From Paenibacillus sp. FSL H7-0737 (lineage in GTDB: Bacteria; Bacillota; Bacilli; Paenibacillales; Paenibacillaceae), in contig NZ_CP009279.1 in assembly GCF_000758545.1 (NCBI RefSeq), forward strand, positions 6,696,001 through 6,760,000: a stretch of DNA of 64,000 nt. The letters are read 5' to 3'. The translations under genes and the position numbers were made by a program. Below, one piece after another: positions 25,741 through 34,003 of the stretch. How positions within the stretch are numbered: position 1 is the first letter of the stretch; each line of letters opens with the position of its first letter. A model generated the notes under the pieces. That model ran no database searches. It saw only the letters and a list, made by a program, of their open reading frames with translations, and was not told the origin of the DNA.

Positions 25741-26756
25741 TAGTATTCAAGATGCTCCTTCTCGTGAACGCGTTTATGAAAGACAAAGTAACTCCAAATT
25801 TGATATCCCAATACGAATGGAAGGATGGTCAGTGCCACAATCGTCATTACCTTTAAAGAGTAATGTCCCGAAGCCGCATTGGTGATTGTCAAATTAAAGG
25901 CTTGATCGATTGAACTAATCATAACACGTGGGAACAATCCTACAAAGATAGAAGTTACGGACAATGCTATTACCGCTCCTGTCATACCAAAAGCATAGCC
26001 ATCCTTCTTCTTCGTCATGAAATAACCCGATAATATAAACGCGATAATTCCCAGCGCTACTATAATCATAAGAACTAAACCACGTTGTTCGAAAATATCA
26101 GTCATATAATAAGTCATTACCACGAAAGCAAGCAATAAAGCCCCAAGTGGCAAAAGCAATCTTTGCGCCATTTTTCGAGCGCGAGCCTGTAGATCTCCCA
26201 CTGTACGCAACGTTGTGAACATGAGACCATGTACCAAACAAAGAAGGACAACAGTCACACCAGCTACTACGGTATACACATTTACGATATCTGTAAAACC
26301 TGCGTACATTTGCATATCGCCATCAATCGGCAAACCTTTGATGAAGCTGGCGAACACCACAGCAAGGAGGAAAGGTGGGAGGAAGCTGCCGAAAAAGATA
26401 CAAACATCCCAAGTTTTTTTCCAAGCTACTGAATCCCGTTTACCTCTAAATTCAAAAGCAACACCACGTGCAATCAAAGCTAATAAAGCAAAGACAAAGG
26501 GAATGTAAAATCCGCTAAACAACGTTGCATACCACTCAGGGAAAGCCGCAAACATTGCACCCGCAGCAGTAATTAACCATACCTCGTTTCCATCCCAGAA
26601 GGGTCCGATCGAGTTAATCAGAATCCGGCGCTCAGTGTCATTCTTAGCGAGAATTTGTGTTTCCATCCCTACGCCGAAATCGAAACCCTCCAGGAAGAAG
26701 AACCCTATAAACAGAACTGCAATGAGCACAAACCACAATTCATTAAGAGACATCAT
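25740..26756 (-). CDS. cydB: Cytochrome bd ubiquinol oxidase subunit II
   Basis: 338 residues, mostly helical membrane segments. The N-terminus LWFVLIAVLFIGFFFLEGFD and the WDGNEVWLITAAGAMFAAFP block are characteristic of CydB. It pairs with CydA to form the high-affinity quinol oxidase used at low oxygen. It overlaps cydA by 4 bases. Confidence 0.95.
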   Translation of the reverse strand: MMSLNELWFVLIAVLFIGFFFLEGFDFGVGMETQILAKNDTERRILINSIGPFWDGNEVWLITAAGAMFAAFPEWYATLFSGFYIPFVFALLALIARGVAFEFRGKRDSVAWKKTWDVCIFFGSFLPPFLLAVVFASFIKGLPIDGDMQMYAGFTDIVNVYTVVAGVTVVLLCLVHGLMFTTLRTVGDLQARARKMAQRLLLPLGALLLAFVVMTYYMTDIFEQRGLVLMIIVALGIIAFILSGYFMTKKKDGYAFGMTGAVIALSVTSIFVGLFPRVMISSIDQAFNLTITNAASGHYSLKVMTIVALTILPFVLGYQIWSYFVFHKRVHEKEHLEY

Positions 26757-28147
26757 TGGGCGCCCTCCTCGTTATATGGATCATGCGAATCCCCGTGATC
26801 GTTATCCATCGCATAAGGACCTTTTTTAATCACTTTCATAAACAAACCAATTAGAACTAATCCGAGAATGGCGTAAATCGCTGTAAAAGAAATAACAGAG
26901 AATAGAACCTGACCACTTGTAATGTTAGGCGACACACTGTCTTCCGTTGTCATCAATCCGAATACCGTCCATGGCTGACGCCCGAATTCGGTCATGACCC
27001 AACCTGCTGTATTCGCAATTGGAGGAAGCAGTATTCCCCATAACATAAACCGCATAAACCAAGTGTTTGGACGGTCCATCTTTTTGCGCCACATTAAATA
27101 CATTGCGTACATACCCATTACGATCATTAACGTTCCTGCTAGAACCATGATCCGGAAACTCCAGAATGTCGTACGTACTGGCGGGATATAGTCACCGGGG
27201 CCATAGGTTTGCTCATACTCAGCTTGCAGCTCAAGCATACCTTTAACTTCACCGGAAAATTTACTGTATGAAAGGAAGCTTAGCATATACGGAATTTGAA
27301 ATTCTCCAGTACTTTCTTGCTTCTCAGGATCAATATTTGCCCATACGGTCCAAGGTGCCGGGTCACCACTCTTACCCCACAGTCCTTCGGAAGCCGCCAT
27401 CTTCATAGGTTGAGTCTCAACCAAATACTGTGCTTGCGCATGGCCTGCCACGGCTACACCAATAGAAGAAATGATACCTACGATTGCTGCAATTTGAAAA
27501 GATTTCTTAAAGAAAGATACATCTTGTTTCTTCAATATTTTATACGCACTAATACCCGTTACGAGGAAGGCGCCTGTTGCATACGCAGCAAGAACCGTGT
27601 GCGGGAATTCAACCAGCAATTGTCCGTTCGTAATGAGCGCGAAGAAATCATTCATTTCTGCCCGTCCATTATTTATCGCAAATCCCACAGGATGCTGCAT
27701 AAAGGAGTTCGCTGCTAGAATCCAGAAAGCGGATAACATCGTACCGAAAGCTACTAGCCAGATGGATAACAAGTGCACTCTTTTGGACACTTTGTCCCAG
27801 CCGAATATCCAGATGCCAATAAAAGTAGACTCCAGAAAAAAAGCTGCCAATGCTTCGACTGCAAGTGGAGCCCCGAATACATCACCCACAAAACGTGAAT
27901 AATCAGACCAGTTCATCCCGAACTGAAATTCCTGCAAAATACCTGTAACTACCCCTACTGCAAAGTTGATGAGAAACAGCTTTCCCCAGAACTGTGCCAT
28001 TCTTTTGTACTCTTCATTGCCTTTTCTAACGTACATGGTCTCCATGATCGCAATCAAGAGCGCTAGTCCGATTGATACCGGTACAAAGAAATAGTGGAAT
28101 ATTGTCGTCGACGCAAATTGTATACGCGACAGCATTACTGTATCCAT
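26753..28147 (-). CDS. cydA: Cytochrome bd ubiquinol oxidase subunit I
   Basis: 464 residues. His18 (FHYFFVPVSIG) fits the haem b595 ligand and the His of VEFPHTVLAAYATG one of the b558/d region ligands. EFGRQPWTVFG is the conserved GRQPW motif, and the Q-loop is short as in Gram-positive bd oxidases. It reduces oxygen to water with menaquinol, without pumping protons. It leads the cydABDC operon, and two Rex-type palindromes lie 63-130 bases upstream, so induction when NADH/NAD is high or oxygen is low is expected. Confidence 0.96.
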   Translation of the reverse strand: MDTVMLSRIQFASTTIFHYFFVPVSIGLALLIAIMETMYVRKGNEEYKRMAQFWGKLFLINFAVGVVTGILQEFQFGMNWSDYSRFVGDVFGAPLAVEALAAFFLESTFIGIWIFGWDKVSKRVHLLSIWLVAFGTMLSAFWILAANSFMQHPVGFAINNGRAEMNDFFALITNGQLLVEFPHTVLAAYATGAFLVTGISAYKILKKQDVSFFKKSFQIAAIVGIISSIGVAVAGHAQAQYLVETQPMKMAASEGLWGKSGDPAPWTVWANIDPEKQESTGEFQIPYMLSFLSYSKFSGEVKGMLELQAEYEQTYGPGDYIPPVRTTFWSFRIMVLAGTLMIVMGMYAMYLMWRKKMDRPNTWFMRFMLWGILLPPIANTAGWVMTEFGRQPWTVFGLMTTEDSVSPNITSGQVLFSVISFTAIYAILGLVLIGLFMKVIKKGPYAMDNDHGDSHDPYNEEGAQ

Positions 28148-28209
28148 ATTTTTCCCTTCCTTCTCCCCTTTTCGTTAATTATATTGTGTCAAAAATTTAG
28201 ACGTCATTT

Positions 28210-28225
28210 TGTGATAAATGTCACA
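28210..28225. promoter_or_regulatory. Rex-type operator 1 upstream of cydA
   Basis: TGTGATAAATGTCACA is a perfect TGTGA-N6-TCACA palindrome. With flanks it matches the Rex consensus TTGTGA-N6-TCACAA except for the last base. An Fnr/Crp protein would recognise the same shape, but Rex is the known regulator of cyd in Bacillus. Confidence 0.75.
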
Positions 28226-28261
28226 CAAAGGGGTACTTTTAACGGTGAAATTCAAATGATT

Positions 28262-28277
28262 TGTGACAAAAATCACA
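28262..28277. promoter_or_regulatory. Rex-type operator 2 upstream of cydA
   Basis: TGTGACAAAAATCACA, with flanks a full TTGTGA-N6-TCACAA match. Its centre is 52 bases from the first box (about five helical turns), compatible with cooperative binding. Confidence 0.78.
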
Positions 28278-28291
28278 ATTTACCTTAAAAA

Positions 28292-28325
28292 AAGCAAAAA
28301 AAATAAGACGGTTTGACCGTCTTGA
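28292..28325 (-). terminator. Terminator after the YdjO-like gene
   Basis: On the minus strand AAGACGGTC-AA-ACCGTCTT followed by ATTTTTTTT. Confidence 0.85.
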
Positions 28326-28370
28326 AGTTGTTCACTGCTCTATAACAAGCTTGACTCATAAAGGCATTGG

Positions 28371-28601
28371 TTAGGTAATGGAAATACCCTTCTTCAGCGA
28401 TTTGAGATCGCCATTCGAATTAAGCAATTGTGGTAGCATCTTCGTGCTGCGAACCATTGGAGAGTCACATAGACGGCAAGAAGGCGCATGTTCAAATGCG
28501 AAATTATCCCTCATCCATCCGTTGCATCCATCATTGGTACACGCCCAAATCGCGGTATTTTCTTCCGGTATTTCTTCCAAAGGTTTCTTCCGGTAGTTCA
28601 T
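28371..28601 (-). CDS. YdjO-like cold-inducible zinc-ribbon protein
   Basis: 76 residues from the ATG of MNYRKKPLEE, which has GGGAGG 7 bases upstream; an ATG nine codons earlier does not. CTNDGCNGWMRDNFAFEHAP and CRLCDSPMV give two CxxxxC/CxxC-type pairs for a zinc ribbon. The CNGWxR.NF string matches B. subtilis YdjO (pfam14169). It lies next to cspA in the same direction, which fits the reported cold induction of the family. Function is unknown. Confidence 0.85.
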   Translation of the reverse strand: MNYRKKPLEEIPEENTAIWACTNDGCNGWMRDNFAFEHAPSCRLCDSPMVRSTKMLPQLLNSNGDLKSLKKGISIT

Positions 28602-28645
28602 TGCCGTTCCTCCCATCCTGTAAGTCAATAGTGACTAACTAGATA

Positions 28646-28686
28646 TAAAAAGACCGTCCCAACTTTCACAAGCTGGGACGGTTTCT
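28646..28686 (-). terminator. Terminator after cspA
   Basis: On the minus strand ACCGTCCCAGCTTGTG and its partner with TGGGACGGTC form a strong stem followed by TTTTTAT. Confidence 0.85.
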
Positions 28687-28693
28687 TCTATTA

Positions 28694-28894
28694 TTACAGT
28701 TTTACAACGTTTTCGGCTTGTGGTCCACGGTTGCCTTGAACAACGTTGAATTCAACGCGTTGGCCTTCGTCCAAAGTTTTGAAGCCGTCGCCAGTGATTG
28801 CGCTGAAGTGAACGAATACGTCGCTTCCGCCTTCAACTTCGATAAATCCGAATCCTTTTTCTGCGTTGAACCATTTAACTGTACCTGTTTGCAT
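28694..28894 (-). CDS. cspA: Cold-shock protein CspA/CspB family
   Basis: 66 residues. TGTVKWFNAEKGFGFIEVEG carries RNP1 (KGFGFI), and DVFVHFSAI carries RNP2; a single OB-fold binds single-stranded RNA/DNA and acts as an RNA chaperone. The start used here has GGAGGT 6 bases upstream; an ATG five codons earlier is too close to that site. A long leader with a 45-base hairpin precedes it, as is common for temperature-controlled csp mRNAs. Confidence 0.95.
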   Translation of the reverse strand: MQTGTVKWFNAEKGFGFIEVEGGSDVFVHFSAITGDGFKTLDEGQRVEFNVVQGNRGPQAENVVKL

Positions 28895-28960
28895 GTGTGT
28901 TACCTCCACAAATTTAAATTAATATGTTCTTTTTATCTTCAAACAAAGAAAAAATTCACA

Positions 28961-29005
28961 CATTGAAAAAGGTTGTATTACCGAATATAACAGCCCTTTT
29001 CAATG
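28961..29005 (-). promoter_or_regulatory. Long hairpin in the cspA leader region
   Basis: CATTGAAAA...TTTTCAATG with further inner pairs (GG/CC and TATT/AATA) forms an imperfect 45-base stem-loop 65-110 bases before the cspA ATG. The remaining 300 bases up to htrA contain only a smaller hairpin at 29203-29226 (ATAGCGATAC/GTATCGCTAT), which may end the htrA transcript. Confidence 0.45.
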
Positions 29006-29313
29006 CGAAAATTAGGGACTAAATGTATGATTGATATCATATTACCACACCTGATTAGCAAAGGCAAGCTGGCATCCGTATATATCCGTTTCTACCCTAA
29101 TAAGTATTACCTTCCAATGTAAGGGTTGCCAGTCAGCCCAAAATTGATTAAATCAGCTTATAATTGCCATATTTATCAAAACTTTAGAAGAAATAGATCC
29201 CCGATAGCGATACAGAGTATCGCTATTTCAGGAAGCTCTACCTTCTCAACCGAAGGGGTAGTTCGCTCTACTTGTCATTACTGCTATATCATTATATGCC
29301 GACTTCCAGCATA

Positions 29314-30558
29314 TTATTCCTCTGGTTTTTCAAGAAGTTTTACTGTAGTCTGATTAACTTTCCCATTTCGATAATAGGTAATCTTCAGATCCTCACCAAT
29401 CTTCGTCTGATTATATAAATACTTGCGAAGGGAAAGCGTGGATGTAATAGGTTCATCATTAAATTTCGTAATTACATCATTGAACTGTATTCCCGCTTCT
29501 TGTGCAGGTCCAACAGCATCCAGAACGACAACCCCATCCTTAACATTGTTCGGTAGGTTCAGTTCCTTGCGTTGGTCCTCTGCGAGAGGAATGTAAGGAT
29601 TGTTTAAATCTACCGAATATACGCCTAAGTAGGAACGGGCAATCCGCCCTTTCTCAGCCAGTTCATTAGCGGTATCTATCACATGGTTAGCTGGAATAGC
29701 AAAACCCAGCCCTTCTACACCTGCATCGGAGATTTTCATCGTGTTAATACCGATGACTTTACCATCCAGATCCACAAGCGCCCCGCCGCTATTGCCTTCA
29801 TTAATTGCTGCATCGGTCTGAATGACCTCTTGCTCCCAATCATATACGCCGTCCTGATTCAAGGATACGGGAACCTTCCGTTCAGTATAGCTGACAATAC
29901 CTGAAGTCAATGTGTCACCAAGTCCCAACGGGTTTCCGATGGCAATGACCGTTTCACCTAGACGAAGCTTCGAGGAATCCCCGAGCTCTGCGATTGTATT
30001 GATCCCTTTGGCATCAATAGAAAGGACCGCGATGTCACTCACTTTATCCGTTCCAACGAGTGTAGCTTTACGTGTCTCGCCATCTACTGTTACGACTTCA
30101 AGATTGCTAGAGTCTTCGATGACATGGTTATTAGTAATGATAAATGCTTTATTATCTACCTTTTTATAAATCACTCCAGAGCCTAATGCTGACTCATCCA
30201 GAATGTTCAATTCTTTATTATCTTCTTTATGGTTGATAATGCTTACTACTGCAGGACGAACCGTAGCAGCGGCTTGAATGATACGGTCAAACGGATCTCT
30301 GCTTGGGGCAACCTCCCCAGTTGTTACTACCGACTTCGGGGCAGTTTCGTGACTCATTTGTCCAGTAAGCATACTGAATAAAAAGACTGCCACCACAGCA
30401 CTGATTAAGGAGCAGACGGCGGATATTTGCCAAGTGGATAAGCCCTTGCGCGATCTTCGCACAGAATGCTTGCGGTTAGCAAATGATCCCTTTGATGCTT
30501 CATCCCCTCTGGACCGTGATACTTTAGTTGAATAGAAATCGTCATCAAACAATCCCAC
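29314..30558 (-). CDS. htrA: HtrA-like membrane-anchored serine protease
   Basis: 414 residues from a GTG start with GGGGGAG 8 bases upstream. One N-terminal membrane helix (about 42-66) precedes a trypsin-like domain whose triad is visible as NNHVIED (His), SDIAVLS (Asp) and GNSGGALVD (Ser). A PDZ domain follows (about 310-400: YLGVYSVDLNNPYIP, AQEAGIQFNDVITKFNDEPI). It degrades misfolded exported proteins. In Bacillales it follows walJ (B. subtilis YyxA/HtrC), as here, though separated by a small plus-strand gene. Confidence 0.93.
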   Translation of the reverse strand: MGLFDDDFYSTKVSRSRGDEASKGSFANRKHSVRRSRKGLSTWQISAVCSLISAVVAVFLFSMLTGQMSHETAPKSVVTTGEVAPSRDPFDRIIQAAATVRPAVVSIINHKEDNKELNILDESALGSGVIYKKVDNKAFIITNNHVIEDSSNLEVVTVDGETRKATLVGTDKVSDIAVLSIDAKGINTIAELGDSSKLRLGETVIAIGNPLGLGDTLTSGIVSYTERKVPVSLNQDGVYDWEQEVIQTDAAINEGNSGGALVDLDGKVIGINTMKISDAGVEGLGFAIPANHVIDTANELAEKGRIARSYLGVYSVDLNNPYIPLAEDQRKELNLPNNVKDGVVVLDAVGPAQEAGIQFNDVITKFNDEPITSTLSLRKYLYNQTKIGEDLKITYYRNGKVNQTTVKLLEKPEE

Positions 30559-30932
30559 CGAAAATCTCCCCCTTCTATTGCCAACCGTTCACAGTATCTA
30601 AAACCTGAACCTCTAGCAATCACGTTCCAAGCATATACCTCTGCATCCTTTAGACTCCAACAATCACTAAAAAGTTTCACTTTATCCATTAACCACACAA
30701 TAGTTTCAGTTAATCGAAAGAATTTTAGAATCTTTCAATATATCTTCTCTACTAGGAATATTTTGCAACTTAAAAGACTACACTAATAGAAAGGTTCCAT
30801 AAATTTAGAGTTTGCTTATCACGTCTATAATTGTATCACAGGCAACCCTCAATTCGTGATTTTCCTGAGGTAAAAAGCCTGCGAATTTTTTACAACTCCA
30901 GTTCTGTTTTTACTACATAAGGAGGTATAATT
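30559..30932. other. Intergenic region between htrA and the 69-residue gene
   Basis: This must contain two divergent promoters. A TATAAT stands near 30826 on the plus strand, but I could not pair it with a good -35. No hairpin or RNA motif was recognised. Confidence 0.4.
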
Positions 30933-31142
30933 ATGAATTCTTTTTCCACAAGTATGGATCTGGTGGAGTTTATCGGTAAGCTTGGCGATTTGAAGGATGA
31001 ACACTACCATATGACCCTTGCCTTCAGTGCTATGATCGAATTGATGATCGATAAAGGCCTGATCTCCCGCCAAGAATTAGAACGAAAGACTGCTGAGCTT
31101 GATCAGCTTATGACAACTGGCTCAACTTATCCCATGGCGTAG
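30933..31142 (+). CDS. Small conserved-looking helical protein of unknown function
   Basis: 69 residues starting MNSFSTSMDLVEFIGKLGDL, behind a near-perfect AAGGAGG site 7 bases before the ATG. The middle (HYHMTLAFSAMIELMIDKGL) and end (ISRQELERKTAELDQLM) predict two amphipathic helices. It is on the opposite strand from its neighbours, and its last 35 bases overlap the 3' end of walJ head-on. The strong ribosome-binding site and clean helix pattern argue that it is real. I do not recognise the family. Confidence 0.7.
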   Translation: MNSFSTSMDLVEFIGKLGDLKDEHYHMTLAFSAMIELMIDKGLISRQELERKTAELDQLMTTGSTYPMA

Positions 31143-31917
31143 GTTGGTCATAATACGTATCGCAAAGCTTAAACTCACTATCTTTAAAGAAACAGCCCCG
31201 ATCCTCCATTGCGCAACGTACCGACATTTTAGCCAAATCCATCATATTATGATCCCGGCTTAAATGCGCTAAATAGGTACGTTTAGTCCGTCCTGTGAGA
31301 ATTTCACTTAGTGCTGCTCCCGCTGCTTCATTAGAAAGGTGACCCATGTCGCCAAGTATGCGTCGTTTCGTATTCCACGGATAACGTCCCATCCTCAGCA
31401 TTTCAATATCATGATTCGCCTCCAGCACCAATACGTCTGCCTCTGAAATCGCATCTCTTACCTTGTCGCTAACATATCCCAGATCTGTAGCTACACACAG
31501 TTTTTCTTTTCCATCATAAAAATTGTAACCCACCGGCTCCGCCGCATCATGAGAAATTGCAAACGATTCTACACGCAGACTACCAAAATCCCTATGCTGT
31601 CCCGACTCCATAATGATTCGGTTATAGTCGGGTATTTTTCCAATGCCTTTTTCAATGGCTCCCCAGGTATTGGTGTTCGCATAAATCGGAAGATCGTATT
31701 TACGGGCCATTGCCCCGAGTCCTTTAATATGATCGGAATGCTCGTGTGTGACTAAAATCCCGTCTATATCATTACCCGTTAGCTCGCGCATGGCCAACAG
31801 CTCATCGATCCGCTTGGCACTTAGTCCCGCGTCAATCATAAGTGTTGTCTCCCCGTTCCGAACCACCGTTACATTTCCGGTAGAACCACTGGACAGTACT
31901 GTAAATGAAATCCCCAT
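31108..31917 (-). CDS. walJ: MBL-fold exonuclease-like protein WalJ (YycJ)
   Basis: 269 residues from the ATG of MGISFTVLSSGSTGNVTVVR, with AGAAGGAG 7 bases upstream; the longer open frame before it belongs to the end of walI. The metallo-beta-lactamase motif THEHSDHIKGL binds two metals, and ATDLGYVS and EANHD supply further ligands. YycJ proteins have 5'-3' exonuclease activity linked to mismatch repair and cell-wall/replication coordination. It follows walI by 14 bases in the wal operon. Confidence 0.93.
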   Translation of the reverse strand: MGISFTVLSSGSTGNVTVVRNGETTLMIDAGLSAKRIDELLAMRELTGNDIDGILVTHEHSDHIKGLGAMARKYDLPIYANTNTWGAIEKGIGKIPDYNRIIMESGQHRDFGSLRVESFAISHDAAEPVGYNFYDGKEKLCVATDLGYVSDKVRDAISEADVLVLEANHDIEMLRMGRYPWNTKRRILGDMGHLSNEAAGAALSEILTGRTKRTYLAHLSRDHNMMDLAKMSVRCAMEDRGCFFKDSEFKLCDTYYDQPTPWDKLSQLS

Positions 31918-31931
31918 TTTCCTTACTCCTT

Positions 31932-32672
31932 CTAATCTGTTGTCTTCGGACTGATGATGTCCGCACTTATAGCATCCACATAATAGGCATTGCCGTTCTC
32001 CAGCATGAACCGCCACATTGGCGACGCTACCTGACTTTCGGAGTTGAACAACTCACCATAATAACCAAGCTCAATCTCCTTTACTACGGAGTCTGCCGGA
32101 AAATATTTTTCAATCAAACTGCTAAGCGCTTGCGATGCCGGCAGTACCTTCTGTTCCTTATCGCTACTGCTTGCCCCTATCTCAATCTTAGGTGAGCGGA
32201 AAGCTACAATCTTCTGATCACTATTAATCAACTCTAACCTAACTCGGAATAGCGACCACTGATTCTGAACTAGCGGGTGAAGCACGAACTTCCCAACTTC
32301 ACTTTCTTGAGAATCAAAACGATAATTTGCGATATCCGGTATTTGACTCTCAAGCGCCTTGCTAAGGTCAGTGAAGGAAGAATAGATCAGCTTGCTGTCT
32401 ATAGGAACATCTAATTTAATGGGTGGTTCATTCTGCTCTTCAGCAGAATATCGATAAGTTATATTAGGAAGCTGCGGGGTAGAAGCCGGAATGGGACACA
32501 ACACACGAATCCCTTTCTGCTCCATGACCGCCTGGGTTTCTTCGGACAGGGAAGTGAAATCGAGATTGGCACTAACCTGATCGCGCAAATCAATCCACAG
32601 CTGATAACATAGCAGCAGATTTAGACCTAAAAAGGCGCAAATTAGTACATTTTTGGCTCTTCCCCAATCCAT
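31932..32672 (-). CDS. walI: WalK regulator WalI (YycI)
   Basis: 246 residues with one N-terminal membrane helix (AKNVLICAFLGLNLLLCYQLW) and an extracellular YycI domain (about 40-240). With WalH it forms a membrane complex that restrains WalK. It lies 38 bases after walH. Confidence 0.9.
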   Translation of the reverse strand: MDWGRAKNVLICAFLGLNLLLCYQLWIDLRDQVSANLDFTSLSEETQAVMEQKGIRVLCPIPASTPQLPNITYRYSAEEQNEPPIKLDVPIDSKLIYSSFTDLSKALESQIPDIANYRFDSQESEVGKFVLHPLVQNQWSLFRVRLELINSDQKIVAFRSPKIEIGASSSDKEQKVLPASQALSSLIEKYFPADSVVKEIELGYYGELFNSESQVASPMWRFMLENGNAYYVDAISADIISPKTTD

Positions 32673-32710
32673 ACCCTTACCTCCTAAATGTTATATGAAC
32701 AACTTGTACA

Positions 32711-34003
32711 TTAATTTAATGTAAGAACGCTGCCGTCAATAAGCGTAACCTTCCAGACTGGAAGTAGTTGCAGCTTCTCTTCTTTCACTACAGGTACATA
32801 CGCAGGCGTTAAATCCTTCACTGCCGAAGTTTTGCTGACCGCAGACAATTGATTCTCTAGCTCCACGCCTCCAGATAGCTCTACGATTTTCTTCTCTGCC
32901 TTACTCTCATCAATATAGATTAACGAGCGTTCATAAGAGGATACGGTGCCTTGCTGCAATTCCAGATTAATTACACCATACTGCAGCTGCGAGTTGCTCA
33001 TGATCGGATAGGAGCCATATGGATAGGAGCCATAATATTGTTGAAAAGAGACCTTTCTCTCCTGTCTCCCCTCCTCGGTGGCTTCAAGACGATAGGTTCC
33101 ATTCCATCCACCATGTTGGTTCACAAATTCTACAGCTTCAAGCGCATCCTTGGCAGGTGTACTGTCTCCGGCTGGAAGTGCGGCAGGATCGCTATAGCTC
33201 ATCCAATTCCGTTCCTTATCGACCTGAAGACTCCGTTTGCTATCCGTATAAATCTCCGAGCCATTTTTCTCGCGAATATATCTAGTGCTTCCAACATCGA
33301 AGAAAAGATTGTTCTGCATTTGTTCTATGGTATACATGCCTGAAGGCATCTCAACCTGAACCAGAGAAATCTTGCTGTCTGGCACATAATAATCACCATC
33401 TACGGACTTGTAAGGCGTCCAGTTCTTGCCGAAATCCACATGCTGCTGCACGTCTTGCACAGTTAAATCCGCTTTTGCCGCTTCATATATAATGTCGCCT
33501 CTCGTACTGAAGAAAATGGCATGCGCTTTGGAGTCATTCTTAATGTTATAGATCCAAATGCGATCAATGCTTTCTCCTTCAAATAGGGAATCAGGTGACA
33601 GCTGCATAACCCGCTGAAGTAACGTTACCGGAATGCCGGATCCGAACGAAAGCTCAATCCCCGGATTCTCATTTCGAATCTTATCCCAATCATAATCCTG
33701 TACCGAGTGCCGCTGGAAGCTTTCAAATCCACGCCCTTTTAACCGATTCATAATCAAGCTATAGAACGTTGAGTCTGGATAAAAAAGCGTATGCTTGTTA
33801 TCGCCCATATGGATGATCATTTTATCAGGGTACAGCAGGTTCTCAACCTTTTCCTCCGGTCCCATATTGTCTGTCTTCACATATAGATTCTCGGAAAGTA
33901 CCGCTGAGTCTGCACCAGGCAAGCGATAAATCAAATAGTAACTCTCAACAAGACTTCCCAGCACGAGCAAGGCTAGAATCCATGACTTCAATCTCTCCTT
34001 CAT
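32711..34003 (-). CDS. walH: WalK regulator WalH (YycH)
   Basis: 430 residues. A single N-terminal helix (SWILALLVLGSLVESYYLIY) anchors an extracellular YycH domain that spans the rest. Known to interact with WalK and WalI at the membrane and to modulate kinase activity. The start overlaps walK's stop by 4 bases. Confidence 0.92.
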   Translation of the reverse strand: MKERLKSWILALLVLGSLVESYYLIYRLPGADSAVLSENLYVKTDNMGPEEKVENLLYPDKMIIHMGDNKHTLFYPDSTFYSLIMNRLKGRGFESFQRHSVQDYDWDKIRNENPGIELSFGSGIPVTLLQRVMQLSPDSLFEGESIDRIWIYNIKNDSKAHAIFFSTRGDIIYEAAKADLTVQDVQQHVDFGKNWTPYKSVDGDYYVPDSKISLVQVEMPSGMYTIEQMQNNLFFDVGSTRYIREKNGSEIYTDSKRSLQVDKERNWMSYSDPAALPAGDSTPAKDALEAVEFVNQHGGWNGTYRLEATEEGRQERKVSFQQYYGSYPYGSYPIMSNSQLQYGVINLELQQGTVSSYERSLIYIDESKAEKKIVELSGGVELENQLSAVSKTSAVKDLTPAYVPVVKEEKLQLLPVWKVTLIDGSVLTLN

